A stretch of 64,000 nucleotides of DNA from Betaproteobacteria bacterium SCN2 (GCA_008923285.1 WBSG01000002.1:124001-188000); one strand, 5' to 3'. Positions 11,142 to 20,396 are shown, numbered from the stretch's first letter. A program made the numbers and translations. The notes: a model not told the origin generated them from the letters alone.

Positions 11142-11563
11142 GTGGGGCAGGGTGTGTGGACGAAGCCCCTTGGGGTTCGGTGAGCGAGCACTGCTCGCGA
11201 AAGACGCCCGCAGGGCGGTCCCGAGCAAAGCGAGGGATGAGGATTGGCGGAGGCAACGCCAATCCGAACAATCCCCCCCTCTCCGCCAAATCAAAAAGGC
11301 CCCAGCGGGGCGTTTTTTATTTTGGGGGCTGGCTGGAGTGGCCGGCGTTCGGGGAGCGCTGGACGAGCGACGAAAATCCGCGAAATCTGCGCGAAACCTG
11401 CGTCCCTCATTCGGCGATCAACGCGGCTTTCTTCGCCTTTTCACTGTTTGGCCGCACTGACGGAAATGAGTGGCTGGAAACAATCTCCTTGCGAAACAAG
11501 GCTTGCGGCGACTGCCGCGGCATGCATGCCGCTGGCCGGCTCTCGCCCCTTGTTGCTGCGGGG
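11142..11563. other. Intergenic region with a duplicated tRNA-Ser tail, no recognisable gene
   Basis: About 420 bp between the tRNA terminator and the clpS promoter. It contains a 9-bp stem GGATTGGCG/CGCCAATCC near 11239-11263, the second copy of the tRNA 3' end and terminator (11266-11325, listed separately), and then unique sequence. Several short open frames cross it, but they read through tRNA and terminator sequence and have no ribosome-binding sites or homology I can recognise. Confidence 0.5.
11266..11325 (+). repeat. Direct repeat of the tRNA-Ser 3' end and terminator
   Basis: AATCCCCCCCTCTCCGCCAA reappears about 184 bp after the same sequence in the tRNA, followed by a near-copy of the terminator (AAAAAGGCCCC AGC GGGGCGTTTTTTA). 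The copy lacks the 5' half of a tRNA. It could be a relic of a deleted second tRNA gene or of an element integrated at the tRNA 3' end. Confidence 0.8.
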
Positions 11564-11592
11564 TTGAAAATTCTTCGCGGCTCATCAAATAT
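11564..11592 (+). promoter_or_regulatory. Possible clpS promoter
   Basis: TTGAAA at 11564-11569 and AAATAT at 11587-11592 are 17 bp apart. They lie 30 bp before the clpS ATG, which would give a very short leader. Confidence 0.4.
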
Positions 11593-11621
11593 AAGCACTG
11601 TGATGGGCTACATTCCGAATA

Positions 11622-11930
11622 ATGGCTGTTAAACGCGAAGCGGGGACGGTGCTTGAGCCGGCGAAAGCCAAAGCCAAGCCGCCGCCGCTCTACAAGGTTC
11701 TGTTGCTGAATGACGATTACACCCCCATGGACTTCGTTGTCGTGGTGCTGCAGCGTTTTTTTGGCATGGACCGTGAACGGGCGACCCAAATCATGCTCAA
11801 AGTGCATACGGAGGGCGTCGGGGTTTGCGGCGTTTATCCGAAGGACATAGCCAGCACGAAGGTAGAGCAGGTGACCCGGTTTGCCCGGGATAACCAGCAT
11901 CCCCTGCAGTGCACGATGGAGAAAAGTTGA
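11622..11930 (+). CDS. clpS: ATP-dependent Clp protease adaptor ClpS
   Basis: A 102-residue N-end-rule adaptor that binds the ClpA N-domain and presents substrates with destabilising N-terminal residues. The core reads [17 protein letters not shown] with the conserved Asn-Asp pair and Met that form the N-degron pocket, then [20 protein letters not shown]. The N-terminal ~22 residues ([11 protein letters not shown]) are the flexible extension that enters the ClpA pore. clpA begins 7 bp after its stop, the standard pair. Confidence 0.97.
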   Translation: MAVKREAGTVLEPAKAKAKPPPLYKVLLLNDDYTPMDFVVVVLQRFFGMDRERATQIMLKVHTEGVGVCGVYPKDIASTKVEQVTRFARDNQHPLQCTMEKS

Positions 11931-11937
11931 GGTAATC

Positions 11938-14193
11938 ATGATTGCGCAGGAACTCGAAGTCAGTTTGCACATGGCCTTCATGGACGCGCGCCAGAAACGG
12001 CACGAGTTCATCACGGTCGAGCACCTGCTGCTGGCGATGCTGGACAACCCGTCGGCTGCCGAGGTGCTGCGCGCCTGCGGCGCCAGCCTGGAAGAGCTGC
12101 GCAAGAAGCTGGTCGAATTCATCGAGGAGCATGCGCCCAGGATGGAAGGCGAGGGCGAGGTCGACACCCAGCCTACGCTGGGCTTTCAGCGCGTGATCCA
12201 GCGCGCCATCCTGCACGTGCAGTCTTCCGGCAAGAAGGAAGTCACCGGCGCCAACGTGCTGGTGGCGATCTTCGGCGAGAAGGATTCGCATGCCGCCTAT
12301 TTCCTCGAACAGCAGGGCGTCTCCCGCCTCGACGTGGTCAATTTCATTTCCCACGGCATCGCCAAGGTGCCGCAGGCCAGTACTCCGCGCCAGGAGGAAT
12401 CCACCGAGACCGCGCAGGAGAGCACGGCCGGCACGCCGCTGGAGTCCTATACCCTCAACCTCAACGCCCAGGCGCTGGCCGGCAAGATCGACCCGCTGAT
12501 CGGCCGCGAGACCGAACTGGAACGCGTGATCCAGACCCTGTGTCGCCGCCGCAAGAACAATCCGCTGTTGGTGGGCGAGGCGGGCGTTGGCAAGACCGCC
12601 ATCGCCGAAGGCCTGGCGCGCCGCATCGTCGAGGGCACGGTGCCCGACATCCTCGCTCACAGCACGGTGTACGCGCTGGACATGGGCGCGTTGCTGGCCG
12701 GCACCAAGTACCGCGGCGACTTCGAGCAGCGCCTCAAGGGCGTTCTGAAGCAGCTGGCCGACGATTCCGACGCCATCCTGTTCATCGACGAGATCCATAC
12801 CCTGATTGGCGCGGGCGCGGCTTCCGGCGGCACGCTGGACGCTTCCAACCTGCTGAAGCCCGCGCTGTCCTCGGGCCAGCTGCGCTGCATCGGCGCCACC
12901 ACCTATACCGAATACCGCGGCATCTTCGAGAAGGACCACGCACTCTCCCGCCGCTTCCAGAAGATCGACGTGCTGGAGCCCAGCGTGGACGATACCGTGG
13001 CCATCCTGCGCGGCCTGAAGTCGCGCTTCGAGGATCATCACGGCGTGAAGTACACGGCCTCGGCGCTGACCACGGCGGCGCAGCTGGCGGCCCGCTTCAT
13101 CAGCGACCGTCACCTGCCGGACAAGGCCATCGACGTCATTGACGAGGCGGGGGCGGCACAGCGCATCCTGCCCAAGTCGAAGCAGAAGAAGGTCATTACC
13201 CCCAGGGAGATCGAGGACATCATCGCCAAGATCGCGCGTGTGCCGGCGAAGACGGTCTCGGTGGACGATCGCGAGTCGCTGAAGCGCCTCGACCGCGATC
13301 TCAAGGCCGTGGTGTTCGGTCAGGACGCCGCCATCGACGCGCTCGCCGCCGCGATCAAGATGTCGAGGAGCGGCCTCGGCAACCCGCAAAAGCCGATTGG
13401 CTCATTCCTGTTTTCCGGGCCCACCGGCGTCGGCAAGACCGAAGTCGCGCGCCAGCTCGCCTACACTCTCGGCATCGAGCTGACCCGCTTCGACATGTCC
13501 GAATACATGGAGCGCCACGCGGTCTCGCGCCTCATCGGCGCGCCGCCCGGCTATGTCGGTTTCGACCAGGGCGGCCTGCTGACCGAGGCGGTCAACAAGC
13601 ACCCGCACTGCGTGCTGCTGCTGGACGAGATCGAGAAGGCGCACCCGGACATCTACAACGTGCTCTTGCAGGTCATGGACCACGGTACGTTGACCGACAC
13701 CAACGGCCGCAAGGTCGATTTCCGCAACGTCATTCTGATCATGACCACCAACGCCGGCGCCGAGAACCTGTCCAAGGCCTCGATCGGCTTCGCGCTGTCG
13801 AGCAAGGTGGGTGACGAGATGGCAGACATCAAGCGGCAGTTTTCGCCCGAGTTCCGCAACCGGCTCGATGCCATCATCCAGTTTGCGCCCCTGAACCATG
13901 AAGTGGTGATGCGCGTGGTGGACAAGTTCCTCATGCAGCTGGAAGACCAGTTGCACGAGAAGAAGGTGGAAATCAGCTTCTCCGACGCCTTGAAGGAATA
14001 TCTGGGCAAGGAGGGTTTCGATCCGAACATGGGCGCCCGGCCCATGGCGCGGCTGATCCAGGACACCATCCGCAAGGCGCTGGCCGACGAACTGCTGTTC
14101 GGCCGGCTGGCCAGCGGCGGGCGCGTGCGGGTGGACGTCGATTCGGCTGGCGAGGTCAAGCTGGAATTCCCCGAGCCATTGCTGACAGCCTGA
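11938..14193 (+). CDS. clpA: ATP-dependent Clp protease ATP-binding subunit ClpA
   Basis: A 751-residue HSP100 unfoldase that feeds substrates into ClpP; no clpP is visible in the window. The N-domain ([18 protein letters not shown]) is followed by AAA-1 with Walker [10 protein letters not shown] and Walker [12 protein letters not shown], then AAA-2 with [11 protein letters not shown] and [13 protein letters not shown], and the D2 small domain ending in [10 protein letters not shown]. An IGL/IGF-type ClpP-binding loop lies near KASIGFAL. The start used is the ATG at 11938; the open frame extends upstream into clpS but lacks a good start there. ClpS and ClpA are translationally close and probably cotranscribed. 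Confidence 0.97.
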   Translation: MIAQELEVSLHMAFMDARQKRHEFITVEHLLLAMLDNPSAAEVLRACGASLEELRKKLVEFIEEHAPRMEGEGEVDTQPTLGFQRVIQRAILHVQSSGKKEVTGANVLVAIFGEKDSHAAYFLEQQGVSRLDVVNFISHGIAKVPQASTPRQEESTETAQESTAGTPLESYTLNLNAQALAGKIDPLIGRETELERVIQTLCRRRKNNPLLVGEAGVGKTAIAEGLARRIVEGTVPDILAHSTVYALDMGALLAGTKYRGDFEQRLKGVLKQLADDSDAILFIDEIHTLIGAGAASGGTLDASNLLKPALSSGQLRCIGATTYTEYRGIFEKDHALSRRFQKIDVLEPSVDDTVAILRGLKSRFEDHHGVKYTASALTTAAQLAARFISDRHLPDKAIDVIDEAGAAQRILPKSKQKKVITPREIEDIIAKIARVPAKTVSVDDRESLKRLDRDLKAVVFGQDAAIDALAAAIKMSRSGLGNPQKPIGSFLFSGPTGVGKTEVARQLAYTLGIELTRFDMSEYMERHAVSRLIGAPPGYVGFDQGGLLTEAVNKHPHCVLLLDEIEKAHPDIYNVLLQVMDHGTLTDTNGRKVDFRNVILIMTTNAGAENLSKASIGFALSSKVGDEMADIKRQFSPEFRNRLDAIIQFAPLNHEVVMRVVDKFLMQLEDQLHEKKVEISFSDALKEYLGKEGFDPNMGARPMARLIQDTIRKALADELLFGRLASGGRVRVDVDSAGEVKLEFPEPLLTA

Positions 14194-14199
14194 CGGCAC

Positions 14200-14310
14200 A
14201 AATAAAAAGCGGCGCTCAACGAAGCGCCGCAAAGCTGTCTGGCTCACCCGGTGTGCTGAAGGGCATCACCGAGGGGGCATCCGATCCCCGGCCAGACGGT
14301 ACTACCCACA
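14200..14310 (-). ncRNA. Candidate structured small RNA with its own terminator
   Basis: Read on the minus strand, this gap could yield an RNA of about 105 bases. An outer 7-bp stem GUCUGGC/GCCAGAC (14291-14297 with 14237-14243) closes a three-way junction with two hairpins. One is GGGG/CCCC (14286-14289 with 14273-14276). The other is CGGUG-A-UGC/GCA-CACCG with a CCUUCA loop (14271-14267 with 14053-style pairing inside 14049-14071 offset, that is 14249-14253). A strong terminator follows. TTGCCG at about 14332-14327 and a TATG-rich box near 14310 could be its promoter. I cannot match it to a known family; the expression and strand are inferred from the U-run. Confidence 0.5.
14201..14230 (-). 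terminator. Minus-strand rho-independent terminator downstream of clpA
   Basis: Stem GCGGCGCT/AGCGCCGC (14209-14216 and 14223-14230) with a 6-base loop. The U-run TTTTTATT appears only on the minus strand (14208-14201). It therefore fits a leftward transcript such as the candidate RNA better than clpA itself. Confidence 0.75.
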
Positions 14311-14495
14311 TAATTTGACCATCATATCGGCAAGGCTTTGCCCGGCTTTAGGCCTTGCCGGAAAAAATTCCTTCGGCCGGCCGTCACCTCGTTCACTCGC
14401 GGCAGCGGGCAGGCGAATTTCCATTGCGGACTGTCATTGGCGTGAAACCTTGCACGGGTAGTTTTGCCCCGATTGGGTTGATGAAGTCATGAACA

Positions 14496-16334
14496 ATGAA
14501 CATGCCGGACATGCAAGGCGTACTCTGCGATGTGCTCGAACAACGCAAGGTGACGACGCTCTACCAGCCGATAGTCGATTTGCGCGCAGGCACGATGTAT
14601 GGCTACGAAGCGCTGTCGCGCGGCCCGTCGGACAGCTCGCTGCATTCGCCGCTGGCCATGCTGCGGGCGGCCGATCATTTCGGCCTGCAGGCCAGGATCG
14701 AGCAGTTGTGTGTCGAAACCGCGGTGCGCGGCTTCGTCGCGCGCAGGCTCGCCGGCAAGCTGTTCGTCAATATCCGGCCGGCGCGGCTGTTCGATCCCTT
14801 CTTCAAACCCGAGAAGCTGGCGGGCTTCCTCAATTCCGCCGGCCTCAGCCCGCGACGGCTGGTTCTCGAAATCACCGAGAGCGATCCGGTGGTCGAATAC
14901 ACGGCCATGGCCGATCTGGTCGGGAGCCTGCGTGACGTCGGCATCGAAATGGCCATGGACGATCTCGGCGAAGGCTTCTCCAGCCTGCGCCTGTGGTCGG
15001 AACTGAAGCCGAGCTATGTCAAGATCGACAAGCATTTCATCTCCGGGCTGAATCAGGACCCGGTCAAGCTGCAGTTCGTGCGCTCATTGCAGCAGATCGC
15101 GGAAAAATCGCAGTCCCACATCGTGGCGGAAGGGATCGAAATGGTCTCGGAACTGGCGATGGTCAAGGACCTCGGCATTGCCTTCGGGCAGGGCTACCTG
15201 CTCGGCCGGCCGGCGCTCATGCCGCCCGCGGTTCCGTCCGCCGAAGCCGCGCAGTGCCTTGCCCGCTCCGCGATCAGCGTTTTCCCCCGGGCCGGCGCGG
15301 TGCGCACGCAGCGCACTGCGCACCGGCTGTTGATCGAAGCGCCCAGCGTCGACATCAGCACAGCCAGTGAACAAGTGCTGGAAATCCTGCAGGAAAACGA
15401 GGGCTTGCATGCAGTGGCCGTGGTAAAGGACGGGATTCCCGCCGGCATGATCAGCCGGCCGCTGCTGCTGGACCAGTTCACGCGCCATTTCTCCCGGGAA
15501 CTGTATGGCCGCAAGAGTTGCAGCCTGTTCATGGACAAAACGCCACTGGTGGTGGACATCGGCACCCTGGTTTCAGAACTTGCGGAACTGGTGGTGCGCA
15601 AGGGCAAGCAGGATTTCAGTGATGGCTTCATCATCACCGAAAACGGCCGCTACCGCGGGCTCGGCTCCGGTTACGACCTGATGCGGGAAATCACCGAAAT
15701 GCAGGTGGTGGCGGCGCGCTATGCCAGCCCGCTGACCCTGCTGCCGGGCAATGTGCCCATCCACGAGCATACCGACCGGCTGCTGGCCGCCGGGGTCGAT
15801 TTCGTCGCGGCCTATTTCGATCTCGATCACTTCAAGCCCTACAACGATGTCTATGGCTATCGCAAGGGCGACGAGATGATACAACTGCTGGCCAGGATCA
15901 TCACGGAACATTGCGACGCCAATCTCGATTTTGTCGGCCATATTGGCGGCGATGATTTCATCGTGCTGTTTCAGAGCCAGGACTGGGAATGGCGTTGCAG
16001 GCAGATCATGCGCCAGTTCGACTCGTCACGGCTGGCGCTTTTCCTGCCCGAGCATGTTGCTCAGGGTGGGTACGAAAGCGAAGACCGGCGCGGGCGCATG
16101 GTTTTCCATGCGCCAGTCATGCTGTCGATCGGCGCGGTGCCCGTGCGCCAGGGCTACTTCCAGCAGCATCTCGAGGTAGAACGCGCGGCCTCGCAGGCAA
16201 AGAAGATGGCCAAGAAATCGGAGGGCAACAGCCTGTTCATTGAAAGGCGATGCCATCTCGACAACACTGAAGAGCCGGGCGAAGAGGACTGGGCGCCAGC
16301 CAGGCTGGCCGAGGTCTCCTTCCGCGATTTCTAG
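14496..16334 (+). CDS. EAL-CBS-GGDEF cyclic-di-GMP protein
   Basis: A 612-residue soluble protein with no membrane segment. The EAL phosphodiesterase domain is N-terminal (~15-245): YGYEALSRG, NIRPARL, LEITESDP, AMDDLGEGFSSL, VKIDKHFI and VAEGIE keep the metal and catalytic residues (DDLGEG replaces the common DDFGTG). Two CBS repeats follow (~275-385), which in other proteins bind adenine nucleotides. The C-terminal GGDEF domain (~420-590) has FDLDHFKPYND and a GGDDF signature instead of GGDEF, and no RxxD inhibitory site. It probably makes or degrades c-di-GMP under nucleotide control; which activity dominates cannot be read from sequence. It stands alone between clpA and the rfb operon. 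Confidence 0.9.
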   Translation: MNMPDMQGVLCDVLEQRKVTTLYQPIVDLRAGTMYGYEALSRGPSDSSLHSPLAMLRAADHFGLQARIEQLCVETAVRGFVARRLAGKLFVNIRPARLFDPFFKPEKLAGFLNSAGLSPRRLVLEITESDPVVEYTAMADLVGSLRDVGIEMAMDDLGEGFSSLRLWSELKPSYVKIDKHFISGLNQDPVKLQFVRSLQQIAEKSQSHIVAEGIEMVSELAMVKDLGIAFGQGYLLGRPALMPPAVPSAEAAQCLARSAISVFPRAGAVRTQRTAHRLLIEAPSVDISTASEQVLEILQENEGLHAVAVVKDGIPAGMISRPLLLDQFTRHFSRELYGRKSCSLFMDKTPLVVDIGTLVSELAELVVRKGKQDFSDGFIITENGRYRGLGSGYDLMREITEMQVVAARYASPLTLLPGNVPIHEHTDRLLAAGVDFVAAYFDLDHFKPYNDVYGYRKGDEMIQLLARIITEHCDANLDFVGHIGGDDFIVLFQSQDWEWRCRQIMRQFDSSRLALFLPEHVAQGGYESEDRRGRMVFHAPVMLSIGAVPVRQGYFQQHLEVERAASQAKKMAKKSEGNSLFIERRCHLDNTEEPGEEDWAPARLAEVSFRDF

Positions 16335-16410
16335 GCGGCAGCCATTTCCCGCAAGGCGGGGGCGATACCGGTGCCGGTGCAGCCCTCACGCCGGATGCGG
16401 GGCCCCGGCA

Positions 16411-16439
16411 TTCAAGCCGATCCGGCAAAAGGGTAGAAT
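16411..16439 (+). promoter_or_regulatory. Possible promoter of the rfb operon
   Basis: TTCAAG at 16411-16416 and TAGAAT at 16434-16439, 17 bp apart. It lies upstream of both the relic reading frame at 16480 and rfbB. Confidence 0.45.
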
Positions 16440-16479
16440 CGGGCCACTTGCGACAATAACTGCCTTCCCGAGCTACAAC

Positions 16480-16593
16480 ATGATTCTCGTCACTGGCGGC
16501 GCCGGTTTTGGCTACTGCCGGCCGCATTGCGGCCTTAACCTTCGCTGCGCCCACGTTAGCCTTCGCCGAAACCGGCTTTGGAGCAGAAAATGA
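16480..16593 (+). pseudogene. 37-codon relic of an epimerase/dehydratase start, overlapping rfbB
   Basis: An ATG at 16480 opens [10 protein letters not shown], the dinucleotide-binding start of an extended short-chain dehydrogenase, almost the same peptide as the true rfbB start 110 bp downstream. After ten codons the similarity ends and 27 unrelated codons follow, to a TGA that overlaps the rfbB ATG (ATGA). The DNA of the two starts differs at many third positions, so this is not a recent duplication. CCGGTTTTGGC (16502-16512) and GCCGAAACCGG (about 16566-16576) form near-inverted ends of the intervening 75 bp. It may be a fossil, or may act as a translated leader coupled to rfbB. Confidence 0.7.
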
Positions 16594-17654
16594 TTTTGGT
16601 AACAGGCGGGGCCGGTTTTATCGGCGCCAATTTCGTCCTCGAATGGCTGGCCCGCACCGGCGAGCCGGTGCTCAACCTGGACAAGCTGACCTACGCCGGC
16701 AATCTTGCCAGCCTGGCGTCGCTGAAGGGCGATCCACGGCATGTGTTCGTGCAGGGCGACATCGGCGACCGCGCCCTGGTGGAAACGCTGCTGGCCGAAC
16801 ACCAGCCGCGCGCCGTCATCAACTTCGCCGCCGAAAGCCACGTCGACCGCTCCATCCACGGCCCGGCCGACTTCATCGAGACCAACGTGGTCGGCACCTT
16901 CAAGCTGCTGGAAGCCGTGCGCGCCTGGTGGAGCGGCCTGGAAGGCGAAGCCAGGTCCGGTTTCCGCTTGCTGCACGTTTCCACCGACGAGGTGTACGGC
17001 TCGCTCGGGCCGAACGATCCGGCATTTTCGGAAACCACGCCGTTTGCACCCAACAGCCCGTATTCCGCATCCAAGGCCGCGTCCGACCACCTGGTGCGCG
17101 CCTATCATCACACCTATGGCCTGCCGGTGCTGACCACCAACTGTTCCAACAACTACGGGCCCTACCAGTTCCCGGAAAAGCTCATTCCGCTGGTGATCCA
17201 CAACGCCATCTCCGGCAAGCCCTTGCCCATCTACGGTGACGGCAGCAACATCCGCGACTGGCTCTACGTCACCGACCACTGCACGGCCATCATGGCGGTG
17301 CTGGAAAAGGGCAGGCTCGGCGAGACTTACAACATCGGCGGCAACAGCGAGAAGACCAACCTCGAAGTAGTCAAGGCAATTTGCGCCATCCTCGACGAAC
17401 TGCACCCGAACTCGCCGGTAACGCCGCACGAAAAGCTCATTACCTTCGTGAAAGACCGCCCCGGCCACGATGCGCGCTATGCCATCGATTCCTCCAGGAT
17501 CCAGGACGAGCTGGGCTGGCGTCCGCAGGAGAGCTTCGAGACCGGCATCCGCAAGACCGTGGCCTGGTACCTGGCGAACGAGGACTGGGTGGATAATGTG
17601 ATCTCCGGCGAATACCGCCACTGGGTGCAAACCAATTACGCGACCAGATCATGA
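16590..17654 (+). CDS. rfbB: dTDP-glucose 4,6-dehydratase
   Basis: A 354-residue NAD-dependent enzyme of the extended SDR family, the second step to dTDP-L-rhamnose. The Rossmann motif is [11 protein letters not shown]; the catalytic triad region includes [14 protein letters not shown] and the [12 protein letters not shown] motif (Tyr-x3-Lys). The later motifs [17 protein letters not shown] and [13 protein letters not shown] are diagnostic of RfbB. I use the ATG at 16590, preceded by GGAGCAG, rather than an upstream TTG at 16578. The start overlaps the relic frame. rfbA, rfbC and rfbD follow in one operon, and the product feeds O-antigen or other rhamnose-containing polysaccharide. Confidence 0.97.
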   Translation: MILVTGGAGFIGANFVLEWLARTGEPVLNLDKLTYAGNLASLASLKGDPRHVFVQGDIGDRALVETLLAEHQPRAVINFAAESHVDRSIHGPADFIETNVVGTFKLLEAVRAWWSGLEGEARSGFRLLHVSTDEVYGSLGPNDPAFSETTPFAPNSPYSASKAASDHLVRAYHHTYGLPVLTTNCSNNYGPYQFPEKLIPLVIHNAISGKPLPIYGDGSNIRDWLYVTDHCTAIMAVLEKGRLGETYNIGGNSEKTNLEVVKAICAILDELHPNSPVTPHEKLITFVKDRPGHDARYAIDSSRIQDELGWRPQESFETGIRKTVAWYLANEDWVDNVISGEYRHWVQTNYATRS

Positions 17655-17664
17655 CGACAAGAAT

Positions 17665-18549
17665 ATGACTCAGCGCAAAGGCATCATCCTCGCCGGCGGT
17701 TCCGGCACCCGGCTCTATCCCGTCACCCAGGCGGTGTCCAAGCAACTGCTGCCGGTGTACGACAAGCCCATGGTGTACTACCCGCTGTCCACGCTGATGC
17801 TGGCCGGCATCCGGGATATCCTGCTGATTTCCACCCCGCAGGACACCCCGCGCTTCGAGCAGTTGCTGGGCGACGGCAGCCAGTGGGGCCTCAACATCCA
17901 GTATGCGGTGCAGCCCTCGCCGGACGGCCTGGCGCAGGCCTTCATCATCGGCGAGCAGTTTCTCGGCGGTTCGCCGAGTGCACTGGTGCTGGGCGACAAC
18001 ATCTTCTACGGCCACGACATGGCCAGCGACTTGAAGCGTGCGGATGCCAGGAGCGCCGGCGCCAGCGTGTTCGCCTATCCAGTCAAGGACCCCGAGCGCT
18101 ACGGCGTGGTGGAGTTCGACGCCGAGGGCCGCGCCGTCAGCCTGGAAGAGAAGCCCAGGGCGCCGAAGTCGCGCTATGCAGTGACCGGCCTGTATTTCTA
18201 CGACAACCGAGTGGTCGACATCAGCAAGAATCTCAAGCCCTCGCCGCGCGGCGAACTGGAAATCACCGACGTCAACCGCCAGTACCTGCAATGGAACGAG
18301 CTCGACGTGCAGGTCATGGGCCGCGGCCAGGCCTGGCTCGACACCGGCACGCACGAGACCCTGCTCGAGGCGGCGCAGTTCATCGAGACCATCGAGCGCC
18401 GCCAGGGGCTGAAGATCGCCTGCCCCGAGGAAATCGCCTATCGCCAGGGCTTCATCGACGCCGGGCAGATCCAGCGCCTGGCCGCGCCCCTGGCCAAGAA
18501 CCAGTATGGCCAGTACCTGCTGGGCCTGCTGAAGGAGCAGATTTTCTGA
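17665..18549 (+). CDS. rfbA: Glucose-1-phosphate thymidylyltransferase
   Basis: A 294-residue nucleotidyltransferase that joins dTTP and glucose-1-phosphate, the first committed step of dTDP-rhamnose synthesis. The N-terminal signature [16 protein letters not shown] is complete, with [17 protein letters not shown] next, the metal site [12 protein letters not shown], and the sugar-site motif [20 protein letters not shown]. Length is typical. It starts 10 bp after rfbB and its stop overlaps the rfbC start (TGATG). Confidence 0.97.
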   Translation: MTQRKGIILAGGSGTRLYPVTQAVSKQLLPVYDKPMVYYPLSTLMLAGIRDILLISTPQDTPRFEQLLGDGSQWGLNIQYAVQPSPDGLAQAFIIGEQFLGGSPSALVLGDNIFYGHDMASDLKRADARSAGASVFAYPVKDPERYGVVEFDAEGRAVSLEEKPRAPKSRYAVTGLYFYDNRVVDISKNLKPSPRGELEITDVNRQYLQWNELDVQVMGRGQAWLDTGTHETLLEAAQFIETIERRQGLKIACPEEIAYRQGFIDAGQIQRLAAPLAKNQYGQYLLGLLKEQIF

Positions 18550-19091
18550 TGGAAAAAATCGCCACCGCGATTGCCGACGTGTTCATGATCGCGCCCGGGG
18601 TCTTTGGCGACGAGCGCGGCTTCTTTTTCGAAAGTTACAACCGCCGCAGCATGGCCGAACTGGGCATCGATTTCGATTTCGTACAGGACAACCACTCGCG
18701 CTCTGGCCGTGGGGTTCTGCGCGGACTGCATTATCAGATCAGACAGCCGCAGGGCAAGCTGGTGCGCGTGGTGGCGGGCGAGATATTCGATGTGGCAGTG
18801 GATGTCCGGCGGTCGTCGCCCACCTTCGGCCAGTGGGTGGGCATGACGCTGTCGGCCGAGAACAAGCGCATGGCCTGGGTGCCGCCCGGCTTCGCGCATG
18901 GCTTCTATGTGGTCTCGGAGACCGCCGAGGTGCTGTACAAGGCCAGCGACTACTACGCCCCCCAGCACGAGCGCTCGCTGCTGTGGAACGACCCCGCGCT
19001 CGGCATCGAGTGGCCGCTTTCCGGCGAGCCGCTGTTGTCGGACAAGGATCGCAAGGGGATACCCTTGAATGAAGCCGAGGTCTACGCGTGA
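18549..19091 (+). CDS. rfbC: dTDP-4-dehydrorhamnose 3,5-epimerase
   Basis: A 180-residue cupin-fold epimerase, third step of the pathway. The catalytic histidine and neighbours are in VLRGLHYQ, followed by QGKLVRVVAGEIFDVAVD and WVPPGFAHGFYV. The C-terminal WNDPALGIEWPL is typical. The start ATG overlaps the rfbA stop, and its own stop overlaps the GTG of rfbD, so the genes are translationally coupled. Confidence 0.97.
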   Translation: MEKIATAIADVFMIAPGVFGDERGFFFESYNRRSMAELGIDFDFVQDNHSRSGRGVLRGLHYQIRQPQGKLVRVVAGEIFDVAVDVRRSSPTFGQWVGMTLSAENKRMAWVPPGFAHGFYVVSETAEVLYKASDYYAPQHERSLLWNDPALGIEWPLSGEPLLSDKDRKGIPLNEAEVYA

Positions 19092-19969
19092 GAACCATCC
19101 TGCTCACCGGCGCCAGCGGCCAGGTGGGCTGGGAACTGCAGCGCACGCTTGCCACGCTGGGCCGCGTGGTCGCGCCATCCCATGCCGAATTCGACCTCGC
19201 GCGGCCGGACACCCTGGCAGACGCCTTGCGCGCCATCAAGCCCGACCTCATCGTCAATCCTGCGGCCTACACCGCCGTGGACCAGGCCGAAACCGAGCAG
19301 GAGCTGGCCTACGCCATCAATGCCGAGGCGCCGCTGGCGCTGGCCAGGGAAGCCGCCAGGCGCGGCATCACGCTGGTGCATTACTCCACCGACTACGTTT
19401 TCGACGGCACCCAGTTCGGCGCCTACGCCGAGTACGACGCGCTGCGCCCGCTGGGCGTGTACGGCGCCAGCAAGCAGGCCGGCGAGGAACTGGTGCAGGC
19501 GAGCGGGGCGGACCACCTCATCTTCCGCACCAGCTGGGTGTACGGTCTGCGCGGCAAGAACTTCCTGCTCACCATGCAGCGGCTGGCAAGGGAGCGCGAC
19601 AAGCTCGCAGTGGTCGCCGACCAGTTCGGCGCGCCCACCTGGGCCAGAAGCATCGCCGAAGCCACCGCGCAGGTGCTGGCGCTGTGGTTGTCGCCCGGCG
19701 CCACTGCTGCAGACCGCCAGCGGCTGTCCGGCATCTACCACATGAGCTGCGGCGGCCGTGTCAGCTGGCACGGCTTCGCCGAGGCCATCCTGCAGGACAT
19801 GCAGAACCGTGGCGAGAAGATCCCCGCGCTCAAGGCCATCAGCACCACCGAATATCCCACCCCAGCGCAACGCCCGGCCAACTCCGTGCTGTCCAACGAA
19901 AAGCTGCAGCAGACCTTCGGCGTGCGCATGCCGGACTGGCAGCATGCGCTGGCGCTGTGCCTCGGCTGA
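19088..19969 (+). CDS. rfbD: dTDP-4-dehydrorhamnose reductase
   Basis: A 293-residue SDR enzyme that makes dTDP-L-rhamnose, the last step. The cofactor site is LLTGASGQVGWELQ; TAVDQAE, HYSTDYVFDG and YGASKQAGEE (Tyr-x3-Lys) are the family motifs, and FRTSWVYGLRGKNFL follows. The start is GTG, overlapping the rfbC stop by four bases. It ends the rfbBACD operon. About 110 bp of spacer with a tRNA promoter follows. Confidence 0.97.
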   Translation: MRTILLTGASGQVGWELQRTLATLGRVVAPSHAEFDLARPDTLADALRAIKPDLIVNPAAYTAVDQAETEQELAYAINAEAPLALAREAARRGITLVHYSTDYVFDGTQFGAYAEYDALRPLGVYGASKQAGEELVQASGADHLIFRTSWVYGLRGKNFLLTMQRLARERDKLAVVADQFGAPTWARSIAEATAQVLALWLSPGATAADRQRLSGIYHMSCGGRVSWHGFAEAILQDMQNRGEKIPALKAISTTEYPTPAQRPANSVLSNEKLQQTFGVRMPDWQHALALCLG

Positions 19970-20033
19970 GCCTGCGATCCGCGCCGGACAGGGCGCGGCA
20001 GGCCGTGAAAACGGCAATCAGGCACCAACAAGC

Positions 20034-20062
20034 TTGACCCAACCCCGCATTCTCTCTAGAAT
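20034..20062 (+). promoter_or_regulatory. Promoter of tRNA-Asn
   Basis: TTGACC at 20034-20039 and TAGAAT at 20057-20062, with an exact 17-bp spacer, 15 bp before the mature tRNA 5' end. Confidence 0.8.
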
Positions 20063-20077
20063 GCGCGTCTTTCCTGT

Positions 20078-20153
20078 TCCCCGATAGCTCAGTCGGTAGA
20101 GCGACGGACTGTTAATCCGCAGGTCCCTGGTTCGAGCCCAGGTCGGGGAGCCA
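20078..20153 (+). tRNA. tRNA-Asn (anticodon GTT)
   Basis: A 76-base tRNA with encoded CCA. Acceptor TCCCCGA/TCGGGGA, D arm GCTCAGTCGGTAGAGC, anticodon loop CTGTTAA with GTT, and T arm CTGGTTCGAGCCCAG. It lies just before the mobile island, but I see no second copy of its 3' end at the far side. Confidence 0.97.
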
Positions 20154-20396
20154 CGAAATACCAAAAAGCCCGCAGCAATTTATTACCCCCAACCGGGAAT
20201 ACATCGTAAGTGTTTTGAGGCTGTAATTTCTACTGAACACCCCTCTCGTAGGGGTGTTTTTTTGCCTTCATTGCAATAAAGCTATTCCATAATCTAGCAT
20301 TATATGTAGAATCAATGTGGAGATGCATAGAAGTGTAGGCGGGGTCGAGTAGCAGGCTTTCTTTGAAAGCCGAGTAGCCTAAGCGGAGGATGCGAA
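20154..20396 (+). other. Left margin of the island with a terminator and a possible promoter
   Basis: A terminator hairpin AACACCCCT/AGGGGTGTT (20236-20258, then TTTTT) closes the tRNA transcript. TTCCAT (20285-20290) and TAGAAT (20307-20312), 16 bp apart, could start the mobile operon. A small hairpin GGCTTTC/GAAAGCC flanked by two GAGTAGC copies (about 20347-20379) precedes the GGAGG site of the first gene. Base composition turns AT-rich here, unlike the rfb genes. Confidence 0.5.
20236..20263 (+). terminator. Terminator after tRNA-Asn
   Basis: A 9-bp stem AACACCCCT/AGGGGTGTT with a CTCGT loop, followed by five T, about 80 bp after the tRNA. Confidence 0.85.

Noticed and set aside
11152-11632. 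Overlapping small open frames after tRNA-Ser
   Set aside because: They translate tRNA tail and terminator sequence and have no conserved features.
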